The notes under the pieces were generated by a model, which was given only the letters and a program-made list of their open reading frames with translations, was not told the DNA's origin and ran no database searches. From Gnetum montanum (Eukaryota > Streptophyta > Gnetopsida > Gnetales > Gnetaceae), in contig MNCI01029592.1 in the NCBI GenBank assembly GCA_015680685.1, forward strand, positions 242,448 to 306,447: a stretch of DNA of 64,000 nt. The letters are read 5' to 3'. Shown here piece after piece: positions 60,382-64,000 of this stretch; the stretch's first letter is position 1, and each line of letters begins with the position of its first letter. Position numbers and translations under genes: made by a program.

Positions 60382-61156
60382 TGATGAAGTGTCATTGGTC
60401 GATGTGTTTACTAGGCTGTGCATATAGGATCCCGTATATGTAGCTGCGTCAACGCGGCCCTGTCGACGTGGTCCTATCAATGCATCCATCCATGCGTCGA
60501 CGTGGCCCCATTTACGTGGCACCTATTTTAGCCTATACTTAAGTGGGCTCCCACCCCACTTAGGTACCTTTTTATCAGTTGTAGCGAAGCTCTTGCAGTT
60601 TGTTCCTGTGAGAGTTAAAATATTTTCTAAGTGCCCGCAGTAGGTGTAAGAAAGGTATTTGGCTCATTATTTGAGTGTTGATGTATCTGAGCCCATTGGC
60701 ATGAATGGTAATAGAAATGAGCTTTCAAGCATTCCTTGTAGCATTTGAACTTAGTTATTTAATTCATTTAATAGTTTAATATCTTTATGCTTGGATAATT
60801 ACTTAAGTTTCCATTATTGTTATTTCTATTGCTGTCACTCTTTTATAGTTCGTAGAAACCATAAGTATTAGGATAATTATAGATTATATAATATTTCATT
60901 CTTTACTTTCCATACCTTAATTAGACGCCAAAAGATAAAGTGAAAAGCCATAAAAATCAGTTGCCTCAATCTCACTTAACCAGTGCCACTAGAACATCAC
61001 AAGTGAGGTTGGGAAGACAATGACTATTCTAACCAAGGGTTTGTTGGTTAAGGTCTGGTGTATGCAAAGTGCTTAAAGTCTACGTAATTCGACCAAGTCG
61101 TGTGTGAAGGCTCGTGATTCGCATGGTTGGGCATAGGGGTACCTAGCTGCTCATCA
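60382..61156 (+). repeat. E5 5' LTR
   Basis: The LTR runs from tgatgaagtgtc to ctcatca, 775 bp, shorter than the others. The U3 cluster at 60435-60520 is built on gtcgac / gtcaac / acgtgg words and not on GATATC. The R/U5 part ('gcagtttgttcctgtgaga', 'gcccgcagtagg') is the family type. Confidence 0.9.
60533..60542 (+). promoter_or_regulatory. TATA-like box of E5 LTR
   Basis: The text ctatacttaa occupies the place of ctataaatac in E1. It is weaker than in the other copies. Confidence 0.5.
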
Positions 61157-61175
61157 TTGGCACCGTTGCTAGGGA
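61157..61175 (+). other. Primer binding site of E5 (best kept)
   Basis: The text ttggcaccgttgctaggga differs from the tRNA-Asp site TGGCGCCGTTGCCGGGGA only by transitions (two or three G-to-A or C-to-T changes). Confidence 0.85.
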
Positions 61176-61321
61176 CTGTTAGTCTCACATGTGCTAATTA
61201 ACCTTAGCAAACTTATTATTCACATTGTTGGAATAGACCCAGGATAGAAAAATTTATGCACGCTAGGTAGACTAAGTACAAGATAAAGTACACTGATTAA
61301 ATGGATCATCTAATATCCAAT

Positions 61322-63780
61322 ATGTCTTCTTCTCATAGGCGAGATGGATCCAACCCACCGGTGCCACAAGAATGTCGGGTGGTGTACAAGCATCCAGATG
61401 AATATGTCCCTGACTTCACCTTTATCCTACATTAGGATGAACATTTGCAATGGCGGGACATGAAAGGCAACATCATACTACTGCCTAACTGATCAGCTCT
61501 TGGAATATTGTTTCACAATCTTGCCAAACTAGGCATCTAGGACCGTGGTGTGGAGTATGTCATGAAGGATCATGACTACCGAGACTATTGTCCCACTGAG
61601 GCCTAACAGGTATGAGAGTAGTAGCAGGAAAAATAGTACGAACACATGAAGTAAAAATAATTCAGTAATCCCTTATTCTTACAAGGGCTGCAGGACGATG
61701 GGGAGCCTATATTTCATGATTCCCATTTGGTCAAAATTTCTTTGGGACATCAGGTCATCCAGTCCATCATTCAAAACAAGAAAGAAAGTGATCAAGGGCC
61801 CCAGAATGATGGAGGTTCACATGGGAAGGGTCATAGCACAAGCAAGGATGGGCAGGAAGATCATGGTTGCTGCTAGAGTAGAGGAGGAGATCACCACCAA
61901 GGTGGTGATGATCCCTCTCCCTCTTCTCCATCCTCTCGCTCTGCACTACCTTCATCCAGTTTAGACTCTAATCATAACCATGGTAGAAAGGAGCAAGGTG
62001 GTGGTGGTCGTAAGGACTGAAAGGAACGGCGTGAGGAAGCACATGATCAATCACGTGAGCCTCATTGTCATGAAAGGAGGGGTAGCTGGAATCATCATAG
62101 AAATCGTGGTCCTCAGTAGGACAATGACTCAGATGAGCCATTGCTGGCTACTCGAAGCATGCTCCATATCACTGAGGTAGTTCAGATCCCTAGTAGGCAC
62201 TTGAAGGACAACCAGATCAAATGCATTAACATGAACAATATCCCTAGGTTTGAAGGGGGGTACAATTGTGATCCACAAACTCACTTGTAGGCATTCCATG
62301 ATTCTTGTGCCCTATAGAATATTGATAATGATTGGTAGAAGCTTAAGCTATTCCCTCGCACACTCATCAAGGAAGCAAAAAGCTAGTACTAGTCTTTGGA
62401 ACTAGAATCAATTAGAAGATGTAGTACGATGCTTGAGATCTTCAATGACAAGTATCAAACCTACTCCAAAGTGGCGAATCTGAGATGTCAGATCCAAGGG
62501 TGGAAGCAAGGTAATCATGAACCCTTGGATGCAGCCATGAGCAGGTACTATTCATTGTTACATCGATGCCCTGGTCATGACTACTCTCAGTGGTCACAGC
62601 TTCGCCATGTCATTGATGGGCTCTGCTTTGAAACGGGAAAGACCCTTGGCCTGTATGCCCAAGGATGATTATTAGAACTAAGGGTCCATCAACTGTAACA
62701 CCTCATTGAGCAAGTGGCCAAAGAAGAGGGGGAACTCAGAAAGAGGGAGAGTGTAGAAGAGTTTAACTCAAATCCTTCCATCAGAAAGAGGGAAGTCCAG
62801 TTTTGCAAAGATGAGGAGGAATCACCACTAAAAGTAGCAGTCAACTAGAAAACCTTGCTCTTAAAAATGTTTGCATCTGAAATATCGGCAAAGGTTGATA
62901 AGATGTGAGACTCTTTGGATGAAAAATTTCAAAGTGTACTGAAAATTGCAGAAGAGTCTAGAGAGCAAGGTAGTGATCGTGATCGGCGTAGGAAGAAGGA
63001 AGCTAAACGTGTCCAACATAAGGGTAAGGGCAAAGTTGCTATAGTAGAACAGGTTGCAAACTCTAACATGAAGGAAGACTATGAATGTGGCATATGTTAA
63101 TACAAACATCCTAAGGGGTGTTGTCCTATGGTATCACATCTTCAAGAGTCTAGGGTGTACGTGTTGAATCCTCACTTGGCAAAGAGGCAAACACCCCAAA
63201 GGTTGCCTTACCCACAAGGTAACCCAAGGCAATTCCACCAACAACAAGGGTATTATCCAAGTGGAGCGCCACTATAGCCTTATGAATACTTCCAATAGTG
63301 GCAGCAACCACAAGTGTGGGGAATGCCACCTCTAAGGTAGCAGTACCCTTACCAATAGCTAGATCCCTATGGGTACTATGTTTAGCAACTAGTCTCTCTA
63401 CGGGACTCTTCCAACCATGCCACATTTCAAAATTATTACCATCCCCCAGAATATTTCCAACCACAATCTCCATCACCCAGGGGAAAAAGCCCACATATTT
63501 ACTATCCTCCATCACCTTCTCCTGCCACTCCTTCTCCACAACATCCCACTCATGTACCACTTACTCCACCTATGCAGGGGGAGATACCACCACAACCACA
63601 ACAAAGAAATGCTACAAGGCCTATCAACCTATAACCAGCACCTCAATTGAGTGGACCGGAATCCAAACCATGAAAATATCCTTTTTTTCGGACCAACAAT
63701 CTGAACATACCATCACATACACCTGTGGCTAGTGCCTCTAAACTTCAAACCACCTCCATTGTTCCACCACTTGAGTAGCC
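61322..63780 (+). pseudogene. gag: E5 gag, single frame with point stops
   Basis: The protein starts MSSSHRRDGSNPP, continues HPDEYVPDFTFILH with a TAG next, and has a Gly/His/Ser-rich stretch at 61790-62070. The capsid core begins MNNIPRFEGGYN near 62231 and runs through LEIFNDKYQTYSKVANLR. A charged coiled-coil-like stretch (62700-63030) follows, then the knuckle-like motif CGIC-stop-YKHPKGC near 63085, and a Gln/Tyr/Pro-rich linker. About thirty stops occur, nearly all TAG or TGA where CAG, CAA, CGA or TGG is expected. No frameshift was found. Confidence 0.85.
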
Positions 63781-63789
63781 TTCAAACCA

Positions 63790-64000
63790 AACATCCTCCA
63801 ATGTACAAATGGTCATGCTCACTCATGCCATGACTGACTGGATAAAGGCAAGGCATCTTCCCTAGAAATTAACTAATCTAGGAAGCCCCCTCATCTATCT
63901 TCAAGTGGCAGGGAATGAGCCATGTAAAGCTCTTCTGGACTTGGGGTTAGGGGTCAATTTGATCTCACATGACATGTACAAGAATTGGAACTTGCCCCCA
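63790..64000 (+). pseudogene. E5 protease start, cut by window end
   Basis: The frame continues into LTHAMTDWIKARHLP, NLGSPLIYLQVAGNEP and the active site LLDLGLGVNLIS at 63931-63966, then DMYKNWNLPP at the window end. The catalytic Asp is kept. Confidence 0.8.

Larger units (their letters stand above)
60382..64000 (+). mobile_element. E5: gypsy element, cut by window end
   Basis: E5 has a complete 5' LTR, primer site, gag and the start of protease on the plus strand. It is the best preserved copy: from 61322 to the window end I follow one reading frame with no frameshift, broken only by point stops. It sits in the F LTR with GCTTG at its left edge. It is of the same family as E1 but has a different upstream palindrome. 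Confidence 0.92.

Noticed and set aside
63298-63732. A 144-codon plus-strand open stretch
   Set aside because: It is out of frame with the E5 gag-protease frame, which carries the conserved motifs. The stretch is a shadow of the Pro/Gln-rich linker.
1-64000. tRNA, rRNA and organelle-derived genes
   Set aside because: I looked for tRNA-like cloverleaf words and rRNA core words and saw none; the tRNA-like texts are primer binding sites only.

Overview
The window looks like nuclear DNA of a seed plant with a large, repeat-rich genome. A gymnosperm is possible but not proven. The evidence is a nested pile of Ty3/gypsy and Ty1/copia LTR retrotransposons, A+T-rich spacers, heavy transition-type decay of coding frames, and one short remnant of a plant berberine-bridge-enzyme-like oxidase gene. 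I saw no prokaryotic gene organisation, tRNA, rRNA, CRISPR array or intact host gene. Every long coding stretch is broken.

One gypsy family dominates. It is a non-chromodomain, Athila/Tat-like branch whose LTRs are about 0.77-0.87 kb, begin TGATG and end TCATCA, and whose primer binding site resembles a tRNA-Asp site. It is present as E1 (2025-19117, +, target duplication GTGGG), E2 (7819-14834, -, duplication GATGG, inserted into E1 pol), E3 (about 35600-41386, +, truncated at both ends), E4 (49431-59400, -, duplication ACCAC), E5 (60382 to the window end, +), E6 (solo LTR 22484-23342, -) and an LTR tail at 1-444. The upstream part of most of these LTRs carries a cluster of GATATC palindromes. 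E5 has GTCGAC palindromes in the same place.

A second gypsy element, F (about 42982 to beyond 60381, -), is Tat/Ogre-like and has 1.7-kb LTRs. E4 is inserted in its leader and E5 in its right LTR. Both E2 and F have lost reverse transcriptase, RNase H and most or all of integrase but keep gag and protease, so two unrelated families each gave a gag-protease deletion derivative. The copia part lies at 21.7-34.7 kb: C1 (minus, gag-protease, hit by solo LTR E6), C2 (a pol fragment, plus) and C3 (plus, with two LTRs).

Layout from left to right: LTR tail; A+T-rich host or older repeat sequence; E1 with E2 inside; a second half of the E1 target locus with a TATA-bearing leader; C1 with E6; C2; spacer; C3; spacer; E3 remnant fused to the oxidase gene remnant at 41.6-42.0 kb; F with E4 inside; E5 starting inside the F LTR.

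Nothing works together as a pathway; the layers record a sequence of insertions. F is older than E4 and E5, E1 is older than E2, and C1 is older than E6. In-frame stops in the gypsy copies fall repeatedly on the same CAG codons, which change to TAG in some copies and CAA in others. That is the pattern expected from deamination of methylated CHG sites.
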